A DNA stretch of 8,412 bases from positions 1 to 8,412 of the forward strand of contig JABWAM010000099.1 of NCBI GenBank assembly GCA_013360985.1, read 5' to 3'. Source of the stretch: Verrucomicrobiia bacterium. Lineage in GTDB: Bacteria > Verrucomicrobiota > Verrucomicrobiia > JABWAM01. Positions within the stretch are counted from its first letter, which is position 1. Each line of letters opens with the position of its first letter. The translations under genes were made by a program, and so were the position numbers. The notes under the pieces were generated by a model. That model worked only from the letters and a program-made list of their open reading frames with translations. It had not been told where the DNA came from and did not search any database. Positions 1 to 6,745 of this stretch are shown in pieces.

Positions 1-334
1 CGCGGAGTTCGGCGCGGTCGTTCCCGCGGCGCCGGTGACCGACACGATCAAACGCGTGCGCGCCGCGAACGATCCGCGCATCGTCGAGACGCCCGATCGC
101 GCGCTGCTCCGGGCCGCCCAGACGCCGCAGACCTTTCGCTACGCCCTCATCCGGAGCGCCTACGAACCTCTCGTGCGCGCGCGGATCCTGGTCACGGACG
201 ACGCCGCCGCCGCCGAACGCGCGGGACACGAAGTCCGCGTCGTCGAGAGCGACGCGAGCAATCTCAAGGTCACCTCTCCCGAGGATCTTTTCCTCGCGGA
301 GAAGCTGCTTTCGCAACGGAAAGGAAACCCATGA
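1..334 (+). CDS. ispD: 2-C-methyl-D-erythritol 4-phosphate cytidylyltransferase, C-terminal part (5' end outside window)
   Basis: The reading frame is open from base 2 and enters from outside the window, so a GTG at 35 is internal and not the start. About 110 C-terminal residues are visible. They show the IspD marks in order: A-x-P-V-T-D-T-I-K near the beginning, the QTPQTF motif around 120-135, a TDDA segment near 195, and the terminal SNLKVTSPEDL-x-LAE block. In the family this C-terminal half completes the CTP/MEP pocket and the dimer arm. The enzyme couples MEP with CTP to make CDP-methylerythritol in the cytosolic MEP isoprenoid pathway. The stop codon overlaps the ispF start (ATGA at 331-334), so the two genes are almost certainly co-transcribed and translationally coupled. 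Identification is firm; the N-terminal Rossmann nucleotide-binding region cannot be judged. Confidence 0.95.
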   Translation, partial: AEFGAVVPAAPVTDTIKRVRAANDPRIVETPDRALLRAAQTPQTFRYALIRSAYEPLVRARILVTDDAAAAERAGHEVRVVESDASNLKVTSPEDLFLAEKLLSQRKGNP

Positions 335-807
335 TCAAAGTCGGTCTCGGCGTGGACATCCACGCCTTCGAAGAAGGACGCCCCTGCATCCTGGGCGGCG
401 TGCGCATCCCCCATCCGCGCGGGCTCAAGGGTCACTCCGACGCCGACGTCATCACCCACGCGATCATGGACGCATTGCTCGGCGCGGCCGGCGAGCGCGA
501 CATCGGCCACCTCTTTCCCAACACGGACGACCGCTGGAAAGACGCCGACAGCGTCCGTATGCTGGAGATCGTCCGGGAGACACTCGAAAAGAAAAAGGCC
601 GCGATCCACAACGTGGACGCCACGGTCATCGCCCAGGAGCCGAAGCTGGCGCCCCACCTCCCCGCGATGCTCGACCGCCTCGCGCGCGCCCTGAAGATCC
701 CCGCCGATCGGATCGCGATCAAGGCGACCACCGCCGAATGGATGGGGTTCGCCGGGCGCAAAGAGGGCATCGTCGCCCTCGCCGTCGCCTGCGTCGAGAT
801 CCCCTGA
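331..807 (+). CDS. ispF: 2-C-methyl-D-erythritol 2,4-cyclodiphosphate synthase
   Basis: This is a complete 158-residue protein, the usual length for IspF. It converts CDP-ME 2-phosphate to MEcPP with loss of CMP, working as a trimer in the cytosol. The divalent metal ligands are visible as D9-x-H11 and H43, inside the GHSDAD (34-39) to THAIMDA stretch. The family block GERDIGHLFPNTD follows at 54-66. The C-terminal K-A-T-T-x-E motif (K131, T133, T134, E136) and GFAGRKEGI complete the active site at the trimer interface. The ATG at 331 is supported by an AAAGGA ribosome-binding site about five bases upstream and by the four-base overlap with ispD. The ispD-ispF pairing is a common bacterial arrangement, sometimes fused into one gene; here they are separate. 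The gene ends 82 bases before a convergent gene. Confidence 0.97.
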   Translation: MIKVGLGVDIHAFEEGRPCILGGVRIPHPRGLKGHSDADVITHAIMDALLGAAGERDIGHLFPNTDDRWKDADSVRMLEIVRETLEKKKAAIHNVDATVIAQEPKLAPHLPAMLDRLARALKIPADRIAIKATTAEWMGFAGRKEGIVALAVACVEIP

Positions 808-838
808 CGAAGCCCGTCCCTCCACCTCCGCGGAAACG

Positions 839-854
839 GGCGGCGAACGCCGCC
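839..854. terminator. GC hairpin between convergent genes, possible bidirectional terminator
   Basis: A perfect inverted repeat, GGCGGCG then AA then CGCCGCC, would form a six-pair GC stem capped by a GAAC tetraloop, or seven pairs with a two-base loop. It lies in the 82-base gap between the converging ispF and DUF4838 genes, about 30 to 40 bases from each stop codon. There is no T-run on either strand, so it is not a classic intrinsic terminator. A direct repeat CCTCCGCG (825-832 and 853-860) and a GCCCGT/ACGGGC pair (812-817, 836-841) lie beside it. The role is inferred from position and shape. Confidence 0.4.
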
Positions 855-889
855 TCCGCGCAACGGAAGGTGTCCGCGTCGTCGGCGCG

Positions 890-3457
890 CTACGGAGACG
901 GCTTCTCCACCGCCTCGAAGATCAGCTCTCCAAACCGCTCGGGTTTGTAGAACAAGCCGAAGGTCGGGCTCCAGGCGAGATTCGCGGAGGGCGTTGCCGC
1001 GCGATGTGCGCGCGCGAAATTCGCGCTCCAGACATCTCCCGGCAGCGGCGTCGCCTTCACGTCGAGCGCAGCATAGGAAATCGTCGCAACCACTTCCCAT
1101 CCCTCTTTCCCTCGACGGGTCGCGACCGTCGCCCCGGCATCCCAGGAAATCTCCGCCCGGTCGCCGAGATGACGGAGATCCGCCACGGCGCCCGTGGGGT
1201 TCACGAGGAGGTGATAACATGTCTTCCGATGGTTGGCGGGATCGAGGAAGATTTCCACCGCGTCGTCGTTCCAAACCGGACCGTCGCGTTGGGCAATCGC
1301 GCTCACCAGACGGTCCATGCGGGGTTCCCGGATGTCAAAGCGCAGATAAAGCCTCTCGTCATCCGCCAGCAATCGAACGGTCGTCGCCACCGCATAGGGT
1401 TGACCATCGTCCGTGCGAACCATCGGGCCGGCGATCGCCGCCTTGCCCCAGGGAACCCCCTCCCAAAGATCGTCGCCTCCCAGGCGCCCGGAAAATAGAG
1501 GCACGCGCGCCGATTTTCTTTTCCCGGAAATCCGCGCTTCGTATTCGCCGGGACCCACCGAAAGCGCGCGCTGACGGTCTGCCATCCGGATTTCCGGCAC
1601 GCTGACGGTATAGTCCCCCGGGCCGGCATGCGCGGCGCAGAAAGCCTCCCGCCGTTTCACGAGGTCGAGCATGACCCGCGCGTTCTCCGCGCTGGGATCG
1701 GCTTTGTACCGCCGCAAGCCCGTCAACGTGTCCACTTGAATCTTGGTCCACTCCCAGCCATCCGTCGCCATCCGCACACGACGGCGCGTGGCGGCGTCCG
1801 TCGACGCGACGAGGGCCTGCGCCTTTTGGAGGAACGCATCGGCCTGCAGCCGGATCGGATCATAGGTCGAAAAAATCCAGCCCTCATCCACGGTCTCGTC
1901 ATGCATGACCTTCATTTCGCCTGCCGCGCGATCGTGCGCCCGCCGAATCAGATCAAAGTACGCTCCCACCGCCTCGGCAGCCGGCCCGAAGGCCGCGCGA
2001 TTGTAGTCGCGCAGGATGGCCGCGACCTTCTGCTTGGGGTTCCACATCAGCTCGGCGGCAAGAAAAAACTCGTTTCCTTGCGTCCCGAAGGCGGCCTGCG
2101 CCCCGCCCATGCCGACATAGACCCCCAGCGACGAGGGAAACTCCGCTGCCGTTTGGATCAGGTCGGCCAGGGCTTCGGGCGAAAACATGGGCAAAGACCA
2201 CGCGGCCATCCCGTGGAAGTAGGTGGTCAACACCACCTCCGGACATTGTGCGCGCCATCCCTTGAGGACCTGCATATGCCGCGCGCGCGCGGCGGGTTGA
2301 TGAAACCGTTTGTCGTACCCGTTGTGAATATCCTCGACGGCGATCCCCGGCAGAAGCCGCGTTTTGACGGGAGGCAATTCTCCCTGGTGATAACCCATGT
2401 AGCCCAGCTTCATCCCCGGCGCGCGGTCCCCGACGGCCTCCCGCACGCGGTTCGCGAACCGCGCGAAGCGATCCGAAAGCGAAGGCTTGCCGGGATGCCA
2501 TTCCTCGACATCCAGAGCGCGACAACTGGAGCATTCGCAATGGCCGCCGCCATCGTTTTCCGAAAGGCTGAACATCGTCCACCCCGGATATTTCCGGAAA
2601 TTTTCCACGGCGATCTCCGCCATCTTGCGGACCACCTCCGGATTGGAGACGCAGAGCTGGCCGCCCATGCCCTCCTCGCGCAGGTGAAGACGTCGCGCGC
2701 CGTTCACCATCGCGAACCATTCCGGATGCTCCTTGCCGTAAACTTCCGGGCTGATCGTCTGATACCAGTTGTGCCAGAAGCAGGTCACCTGCGACCAGCC
2801 GAGACGGTTGAACCGCATCCAGCGGGCTTCCGCCGGGGTCGCGCCAAGGGTAATTCGCCGCGAACGAAAGAAGGGCGCGCCCTGGAAATCCAGTTCGGTC
2901 GGAATCATCAGCTTTCCCAGGCGCGGGACAACCTCGCCATCCACCCCCGGCATCACCCAGCGCGCATCCAGGAATTGTCGGGCAAACTCCACCACGGCGG
3001 AGAGGGTTCCCGTCCGACACGCCCGCATCCAATGCAGATCCCAGGGATCCCCCGCCGTATCCTGACCGATCAAGAAAAGACGACGGCCCTGAACCCGCAT
3101 CCGGAACCCCTCCGGAGGCAACTCCTCCGTCCGGATCCCCGCTTCCTCGGCGAGGGGATGCGGCCCCACGACGACTTGAAAAGCGTCGTCGCTCGGCGTG
3201 TTCACCACCGCCCACCGGACCCCGGTCGCCTTTTCAACAAGCCGTTGCAGTTCCAAGGCCGCCTGCTTCGGAGTGGCCATGCCGTCGGACGCCACCACGA
3301 TCTGGACCCGCGACGGCGCGCCTTCTCCCGTCAGCACCACGCCCGCTGCGCGCGACGGCGCCCGCGACTGGACGGGCGCCGTCTTCGCGCAGCCGCCCAC
3401 GATCAGAAGCCCCAGTCCAACCAGCGCGAGCGCGATCCCGCGAGTCGTTCGACTCAT
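890..3457 (-). CDS. DUF4838 family lipoprotein with C-terminal CBM9-like domain
   Basis: This 855-residue secreted protein starts with a lipoprotein signal: a hydrophobic stretch at 7-21 and a V-G-G-C lipobox with the lipidated cysteine at C23, so it should be anchored in a membrane facing the periplasm or outside. Residues about 45-175 resemble the N-terminal domain that accompanies alpha-glucuronidase/GH20-like enzymes (an alternating alpha/beta pattern ending in LDARWVMPG and GEVVP). The DUF4838 region follows at about 185-460, with its hallmark S-E-N-D-G-G-G-H-C-E-C-S-S-C at 299-312. A helical segment to about 640 leads to a CBM9/DOMON-like beta-sandwich at about 650-850, with VWNDDAVEIFLDP at 729-741. 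A catalytic role on uronic-acid-containing or other polysaccharide is likely but unproven, since DUF4838 has no assigned activity that I know of. The start has a GAGGG site six bases upstream and overlaps the preceding gene's stop by four bases. Confidence 0.88.
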   Translation of the reverse strand: MSRTTRGIALALVGLGLLIVGGCAKTAPVQSRAPSRAAGVVLTGEGAPSRVQIVVASDGMATPKQAALELQRLVEKATGVRWAVVNTPSDDAFQVVVGPHPLAEEAGIRTEELPPEGFRMRVQGRRLFLIGQDTAGDPWDLHWMRACRTGTLSAVVEFARQFLDARWVMPGVDGEVVPRLGKLMIPTELDFQGAPFFRSRRITLGATPAEARWMRFNRLGWSQVTCFWHNWYQTISPEVYGKEHPEWFAMVNGARRLHLREEGMGGQLCVSNPEVVRKMAEIAVENFRKYPGWTMFSLSENDGGGHCECSSCRALDVEEWHPGKPSLSDRFARFANRVREAVGDRAPGMKLGYMGYHQGELPPVKTRLLPGIAVEDIHNGYDKRFHQPAARARHMQVLKGWRAQCPEVVLTTYFHGMAAWSLPMFSPEALADLIQTAAEFPSSLGVYVGMGGAQAAFGTQGNEFFLAAELMWNPKQKVAAILRDYNRAAFGPAAEAVGAYFDLIRRAHDRAAGEMKVMHDETVDEGWIFSTYDPIRLQADAFLQKAQALVASTDAATRRRVRMATDGWEWTKIQVDTLTGLRRYKADPSAENARVMLDLVKRREAFCAAHAGPGDYTVSVPEIRMADRQRALSVGPGEYEARISGKRKSARVPLFSGRLGGDDLWEGVPWGKAAIAGPMVRTDDGQPYAVATTVRLLADDERLYLRFDIREPRMDRLVSAIAQRDGPVWNDDAVEIFLDPANHRKTCYHLLVNPTGAVADLRHLGDRAEISWDAGATVATRRGKEGWEVVATISYAALDVKATPLPGDVWSANFARAHRAATPSANLAWSPTFGLFYKPERFGELIFEAVEKPSP

Positions 3458-4623
3458 GGGCCGCCCTCGCGACTCAACTCTCGAACGGCCGCCGCATCCA
3501 ACTCGCGATCATAGACGCGGACCTCGTCCAGCCAGCCATCCAGGTATCCCCCCAGTCCCTGGCCAAAGGCCATCCAGGTCGGGCCTTCCATGCCCTGAAG
3601 AGGCAAATGATCGGCGGAAGCCCTCGCTTCGCCATCCACGTAAAGGATCACGCGCCCGTCCCCGCTCTTGCGCAGATTCCAAACCACGGCCAGATGATGC
3701 CATCCCGGCGTCCAGTCCTGCAACGGAACCATCAGGGATTTCTGATCGCCCTTCTGGTCGCTCACGCGAAGGTTCACCGCGTACTGCCAATCCCTCAACG
3801 AGGGATCCGTCACCCAAACGTTGAGTTGGATGGCGCTCCTCGCCTTGTTCCACGCCTCCGAAGGATCTCGCATCAAGAAGAAAAGGCTCATCCCGTTGTC
3901 CGAGGTTTCCCCGATCCAGTTCGGCTTGATCCAGAAACTCGCGGTCCCTTCCGTCGCGTCGAACAACGCTTCGCCGCTCTTCCAGGTGAGGCCGCTGACG
4001 CCCCGTTTGCCCGAAGCGAGAAAGCTCGTGGGAAAACTTACGCGGTCTTCAAACTGAGGCTTTTCGATCTCGACACTCCCCGCCGCGGAGGTGAGCGTCG
4101 CCGTGCCGGACCCGCCGACGCTTCGCCCAAAAACCCAAACCCGTTTCCCCTCCGTCCCCAGATCGAACTCGCGGCGGTTCGGCTCCTCGCTACCGCTCCA
4201 CTCCATGGCCAGCTTCGCGCTCCCCGACGTCGCCCGCGCATACACCGAGAAACAGTACAGCTTCTTCGCCTCCAAATTTTCCACCACCTGCCGGGCCATG
4301 GCGCCCCGAGAAAGTTCCAGCCTTCCGTTGGAAATCTTCGCTCCGTTCAGGCGGATCCATTCCTTGGAATTCGGGTTGTTCCACTCGGCGTCCCGGAAAT
4401 GGTTCTCCGTCCTCCGCTCCAGAAGGACCGCCCGCCCCACCCGTCCCTCACCCAGCGCGGACGGCGCGCCGAGCGTGGCGCCGGGAGAGATCGCCCGGAG
4501 AGATTCCAGGGGTTCATAAAACTTCGGCTCGGGCGCCGCCTGGAGCACAAGCGGCCACGCGAGCGGCGCAAGGGCCAGGATAACCCCGAACGCCAAAGGA
4601 AAAGGCGCGTTGTCGTTTTTCAT
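3454..4623 (-). CDS. secreted jelly-roll / LamG-like (concanavalin A-fold) protein
   Basis: The protein is 389 residues from the ATG at 4623. A TTG ten codons upstream (4653) is also in frame, but the ATG gives a better signal peptide: a short N-region, a hydrophobic core at about 8-28, and a likely cut after L-Q-A or Q-A-A (29-30). Neither start has a good Shine-Dalgarno site. Residues about 60-190 look like a CBM4/9-type jelly roll, with alternating beta strands and phrases such as LYCFSVYARA. Residues about 195-385 are a LamG/laminin-G-like sandwich: GTASFWIKP, GWHHLAVVWN, VILYVDGEA, and the family ending D-E-V-R-V-Y-D-R-E-L. Such domains usually bind glycans or act as structural surface modules; no catalytic motif is visible. 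Its stop overlaps the DUF4838 start (3454-3457), so the two are translationally coupled and probably work on the same substrate. Confidence 0.82.
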   Translation of the reverse strand: MKNDNAPFPLAFGVILALAPLAWPLVLQAAPEPKFYEPLESLRAISPGATLGAPSALGEGRVGRAVLLERRTENHFRDAEWNNPNSKEWIRLNGAKISNGRLELSRGAMARQVVENLEAKKLYCFSVYARATSGSAKLAMEWSGSEEPNRREFDLGTEGKRVWVFGRSVGGSGTATLTSAAGSVEIEKPQFEDRVSFPTSFLASGKRGVSGLTWKSGEALFDATEGTASFWIKPNWIGETSDNGMSLFFLMRDPSEAWNKARSAIQLNVWVTDPSLRDWQYAVNLRVSDQKGDQKSLMVPLQDWTPGWHHLAVVWNLRKSGDGRVILYVDGEARASADHLPLQGMEGPTWMAFGQGLGGYLDGWLDEVRVYDRELDAAAVRELSREGGP

Positions 4624-4636
4624 AAGGGATGCATCC

Positions 4637-4663
4637 GAAAATGCCGCGCGCAATCCGCGCGCG
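4637..4663 (-). terminator. weak intrinsic-terminator-like hairpin in the PEP-CTERM to LamG spacer
   Basis: On the minus strand a seven-pair GC stem (CGCGCGC, five-base loop, GCGCGCG; 4645-4663) is followed by GGCATTTTC, a four-base T-run at 4638-4641. A second small inverted repeat, CGGAAA-TC-TTTCCG, lies at 4678-4691. The spacer between the stop at 4730 and the ATG at 4623 is 106 bases. The structure could partly stop transcription after the PEP-CTERM gene or stabilise its message, lowering output of the two downstream genes. The T-run is short, so this is only a possibility. Confidence 0.35.
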
Positions 4664-4729
4664 TCCGCGGGCCGTCGCGGAAATCTTTCCGGTCACCCGG
4701 ACGCAGCCGACGCATCCCGGGGCAGGCGA

Positions 4730-5563
4730 TCACGCCGCTTCGCGCCGGCTTCCGCGAAAACCCGTCAGGACGAACCCGACGCCCAACGCCATCAAGGCGA
4801 GTTCCGCCGCGCGCGGTTCGGGAACGGCCACGACGATATTGTCCAAGCCGAAGGTCGCGACGCGCGTCGTGGAGATCCCCGCATAAAAATATCCGAGCTC
4901 CGTCGCCTGATTGGTGTTTTGGAAAATATCGGAATAGCTCCCGCTGGCCAGGGCGTTGGAAAAACTCAGCGTGAACGAGTTGCCGCTCAGGTTGAGCCAC
5001 GCGTCGAAGTGGGTCGCGTATCCGTAATTGAGCGCGGAAGTAAATACGAGGCTCCCTCCCCCACCCTGAATGGAAAGATCCTTTCCGCTGTTCTGATCTT
5101 GGATGGACAACAAGGCCTGATAATTGCCCGTGGCGCCGCGCCGAAGGCTCATGTCGGCGCCCCAATAGGCGCTCGCCGTGTTCACATAATCCCATTGGAC
5201 GCGGACCGCGCCGCTCGTGGGAAGCGTTCCCGCGCCCAAAGACGAAGACATGTAGATGCTCAAATAGGAGGTCGTTCCGCCGTTGGTGTGGGTGATGACC
5301 ACCGGCTGATCGTTCAACCCGTGAACCGTGTCGCCGAGGCGAGACTGAACCAGCGTCGTGTTGCCGCTCGTCCCATCGACAAAGGCTCGAAGATTCGTCG
5401 TGAGCACCCCGACCGAGGGCGCCGACGTGGGCGGCGCCGTATTCGTGGGATCGCTGTTGAAGTCCACATTGACCCAAGACCAAGGCTGATCCGCCCAGGC
5501 ATTCGTTGTTTTCAACGCAACCATCAGTCCCATTCCCACAAGGATTCGCGGCATCAATTTCAT
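4730..5563 (-). CDS. PEP-CTERM sorting domain surface protein
   Basis: This 277-residue exported protein has an N-terminal signal peptide (MKLMPRIL, hydrophobic to residue 17, likely cut after A-W-A at 24). Its C-terminus has the three-part PEP-CTERM tag: V-P-E-P at 247-250, a hydrophobic segment at about 255-269, and a basic end R-G-S-R-R at 270-274. In this family the tag is recognised and cleaved by an exosortase, releasing or anchoring the protein at the outer surface, often with exopolysaccharide. The central 220 residues are rich in Ser, Thr, Asn and Gly and look all-beta, similar to secreted jelly-roll domains, but I do not recognise a specific family. The ATG at 5563 has a purine-rich AAAAAAGGAAAA site just upstream (5569-5580). 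No exosortase gene is in the window. It is the first gene of the minus-strand cluster and has its own promoter region. Confidence 0.9.
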   Translation of the reverse strand: MKLMPRILVGMGLMVALKTTNAWADQPWSWVNVDFNSDPTNTAPPTSAPSVGVLTTNLRAFVDGTSGNTTLVQSRLGDTVHGLNDQPVVITHTNGGTTSYLSIYMSSSLGAGTLPTSGAVRVQWDYVNTASAYWGADMSLRRGATGNYQALLSIQDQNSGKDLSIQGGGGSLVFTSALNYGYATHFDAWLNLSGNSFTLSFSNALASGSYSDIFQNTNQATELGYFYAGISTTRVATFGLDNIVVAVPEPRAAELALMALGVGFVLTGFRGSRREAA

Positions 5564-5608
5564 CGTAATTTTCCTTTTTTGATCCGTCGGTGTGACGTGG
5601 TATCAAAA

Positions 5609-5637
5609 TGTATTCTCCAACGCAAGTTTTTTATCAA
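5609..5637 (-). promoter_or_regulatory. candidate sigma-70 type promoter for the PEP-CTERM cluster
   Basis: On the minus strand TTGATA (5637-5632) and AATACA (5614-5609) are separated by 17 bases, a fair -35 and a poor -10 (three of six matches). The region from about 5564 to 5660 is much more AT-rich than its surroundings, as expected of a promoter. The candidate lies 46 bases upstream of the ATG at 5563. The inverted repeat at 5616-5648 covers the -35 and most of the spacer. The rest of the gap, to the smc stop at 5804, shows nothing else clear. Confidence 0.4.
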
Positions 5638-5648
5638 TTTGCGTTGGA
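5616..5648. promoter_or_regulatory. perfect 10-bp inverted repeat, likely operator
   Basis: TCCAACGCAA (5616-5625) and TTGCGTTGGA (5639-5648) are exact inverse copies separated by 13 AT-rich bases. Their centres are about 23 bases apart, near two helical turns, which suits a dimeric helix-turn-helix regulator binding one DNA face. The repeat overlaps the candidate -35 and spacer of the PEP-CTERM promoter, so binding would most simply repress. It is not followed by a T-run in the direction of the gene, which argues against a terminator. Half-site-like sequences occur at 5513-5520 (CAACGCAA) and 5723-5729 (CCAACGC); these may be chance. The regulator is not in the window. Confidence 0.6.
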
Positions 5649-5803
5649 AAAACTTTTCCGCCCAAGCCCCGTAGAATCCACTTCCGAATCAAGGTTGATC
5701 TCCCCAGGCGCGAATCGTTCCGCCAACGCCTCTCGCCCCACGTTTCTCCCCTCTGATGCGCCCCCTTCGGACGCAGACCCCGGGTCGCCTTGAACGGACG
5801 CCG

Positions 5804-6721
5804 TCAGTTCGTCGCGCCGTTGGCGTCTTCGTTCTTTACGAAACCGGTTGCGGAAGGGTCGCGTCGGGGCGGTTCCTCTTTCGCGGAGTCGTTCGCCTTC
5901 GTGCGGAATCGCACGGAGACCAGCTTCGACACCCCGCGCTCCTCCATGGTCACCCCGTAGAGCGCGTCGGCCATCGCGATCGTGCGTTTGTTGTGGGTGA
6001 TGATGAGGAACTGCGATTGCGTGAGAAACCTTTGGAGCATTCCCGTGAAACGTCCGATGTTCGATTCATCGAGCGGCGCGTCCATTTCGTCAAGAACACA
6101 GAACGGGCTCGGCTTGACCATGTAGATGGCGAAGAGCAGGGCCACCGCCGTCATCGTGCGCTCTCCTCCCGAAAGCAGGCTGATGCTTTGGAGTTGTTTG
6201 CCCGGAGGCCGCGCCACGATGTCAATCCCGCACTCGAGCGGGTCGTCGTCGTCCACGAGGGCCAGATCCGCTTTGCCTCCGCCAAAGAGCTCGCCGAAGA
6301 CCTGCTGGAAGTTGCCCCGGATCTTCTCGAAGGTCTCCCCGAACATCCGCCGCGTTTCCACGTTGATCTTGCGGATCAGCGCGGTGAGGTTTTCCTTCGA
6401 CGCCGAGAGATCCTCGAACTGCTGGGTGAGGAAGCGATGCCGCTCCTCCTGCTCCTGATATTCCTGCACCGCCTCAACGCTGACGGGACCGAGAGATTGC
6501 AGCTTCGCGCGAACCTCCCCGACCCGGGCCGCGATCGTCTCCCAACTGTCGAAGGGGAGGTCTGCCGCCGGGGAATAGCCTTTCTCCATCTCGGCGGGCT
6601 CGTCTCCCTCGGCCGCGGGCGACGCCGGCGGCGCCTCGGCCGTCCGCAGCGGGAGCAGAACGATCGCCGCGAGGTCCGTCGAGTATTCGCGCTGGATGCG
6701 TTCGAGCTCGTTGAGGACGAG
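5804..6721 (-). CDS. smc: chromosome partition protein SMC, C-terminal head domain (N-terminal part missing)
   Basis: About 305 C-terminal residues of SMC are present. SMC is the cytosolic ATPase that, with ScpA and ScpB, loops and segregates chromosomes. From the N-side there is a coiled-coil end (ELERIQREY), a Pro/Ala/Glu-rich linker, the LGPVSVEAVQEYQEQEERH block typical of the coil-to-head transition, then the ABC signature LLSGGERTMT (6150-6180), Walker B and D-loop FCVLDEMDAPLDE (6066-6104), and the H-loop ITHNKRT (5981-6003). A charged tail of about 30 residues ends at the stop. Beyond about 6721 the frame stays open to 7648, but its translation is Arg/His-rich, has no SMC character and lies antisense to pilM-pilN. 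The Walker A head, the first coil and the hinge are therefore absent, and this is a fragment. No in-frame TTG leucine codon occurs among about 29 leucines. Confidence 0.92.
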   Translation of the reverse strand, partial: LVLNELERIQREYSTDLAAIVLLPLRTAEAPPASPAAEGDEPAEMEKGYSPAADLPFDSWETIAARVGEVRAKLQSLGPVSVEAVQEYQEQEERHRFLTQQFEDLSASKENLTALIRKINVETRRMFGETFEKIRGNFQQVFGELFGGGKADLALVDDDDPLECGIDIVARPPGKQLQSISLLSGGERTMTAVALLFAIYMVKPSPFCVLDEMDAPLDESNIGRFTGMLQRFLTQSQFLIITHNKRTIAMADALYGVTMEERGVSKLVSVRFRTKANDSAKEEPPRRDPSATGFVKNEDANGATN

Positions 6722-6745
6722 GAAGCCGTCGCGCTCGTGTCGCTG
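6700..6745. other. junction of two truncated genes: probable chimeric join or rearrangement breakpoint
   Basis: The minus-strand smc frame keeps SMC character leftwards from about 6715, and the plus-strand pilM frame keeps PilM character rightwards from about 6715. Each gene's missing N-terminal part would lie on the other side of the point. Two genes cut at one position, head to head, cannot be ordinary gene order. Leucine codons change too: no TTG in about 29 in the smc fragment, against 6 of about 37 in pilM-N and 6 of 25 in the next gene. The exact base cannot be fixed, because both frames read plausibly through 6700-6745. Confidence 0.8.

Noticed and set aside
35..334. The GTG at 35 as the start of a small independent gene
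   Set aside because: The frame is open to the window edge, and the residues before it (A-V-V-P-A-A-P) match the conserved IspD stretch, so the codon is internal.
1628..3514. A 628-codon plus-strand ORF opposite the DUF4838 gene
   Set aside because: Its translation is Arg/His/Pro-rich without domains, typical of an antisense shadow. The minus strand has a lipobox, a ribosome-binding site and recognisable domains.
3607..4974. A 455-codon plus-strand ORF opposite the LamG gene
   Set aside because: It has low-complexity Arg/Pro composition and overlaps a clear secreted protein on the other strand.
5616..5648. The inverted repeat read as an intrinsic terminator for smc
   Set aside because: No T-run follows it on the minus strand, and it lies over 150 bases past the smc stop, directly over promoter-like sequence.
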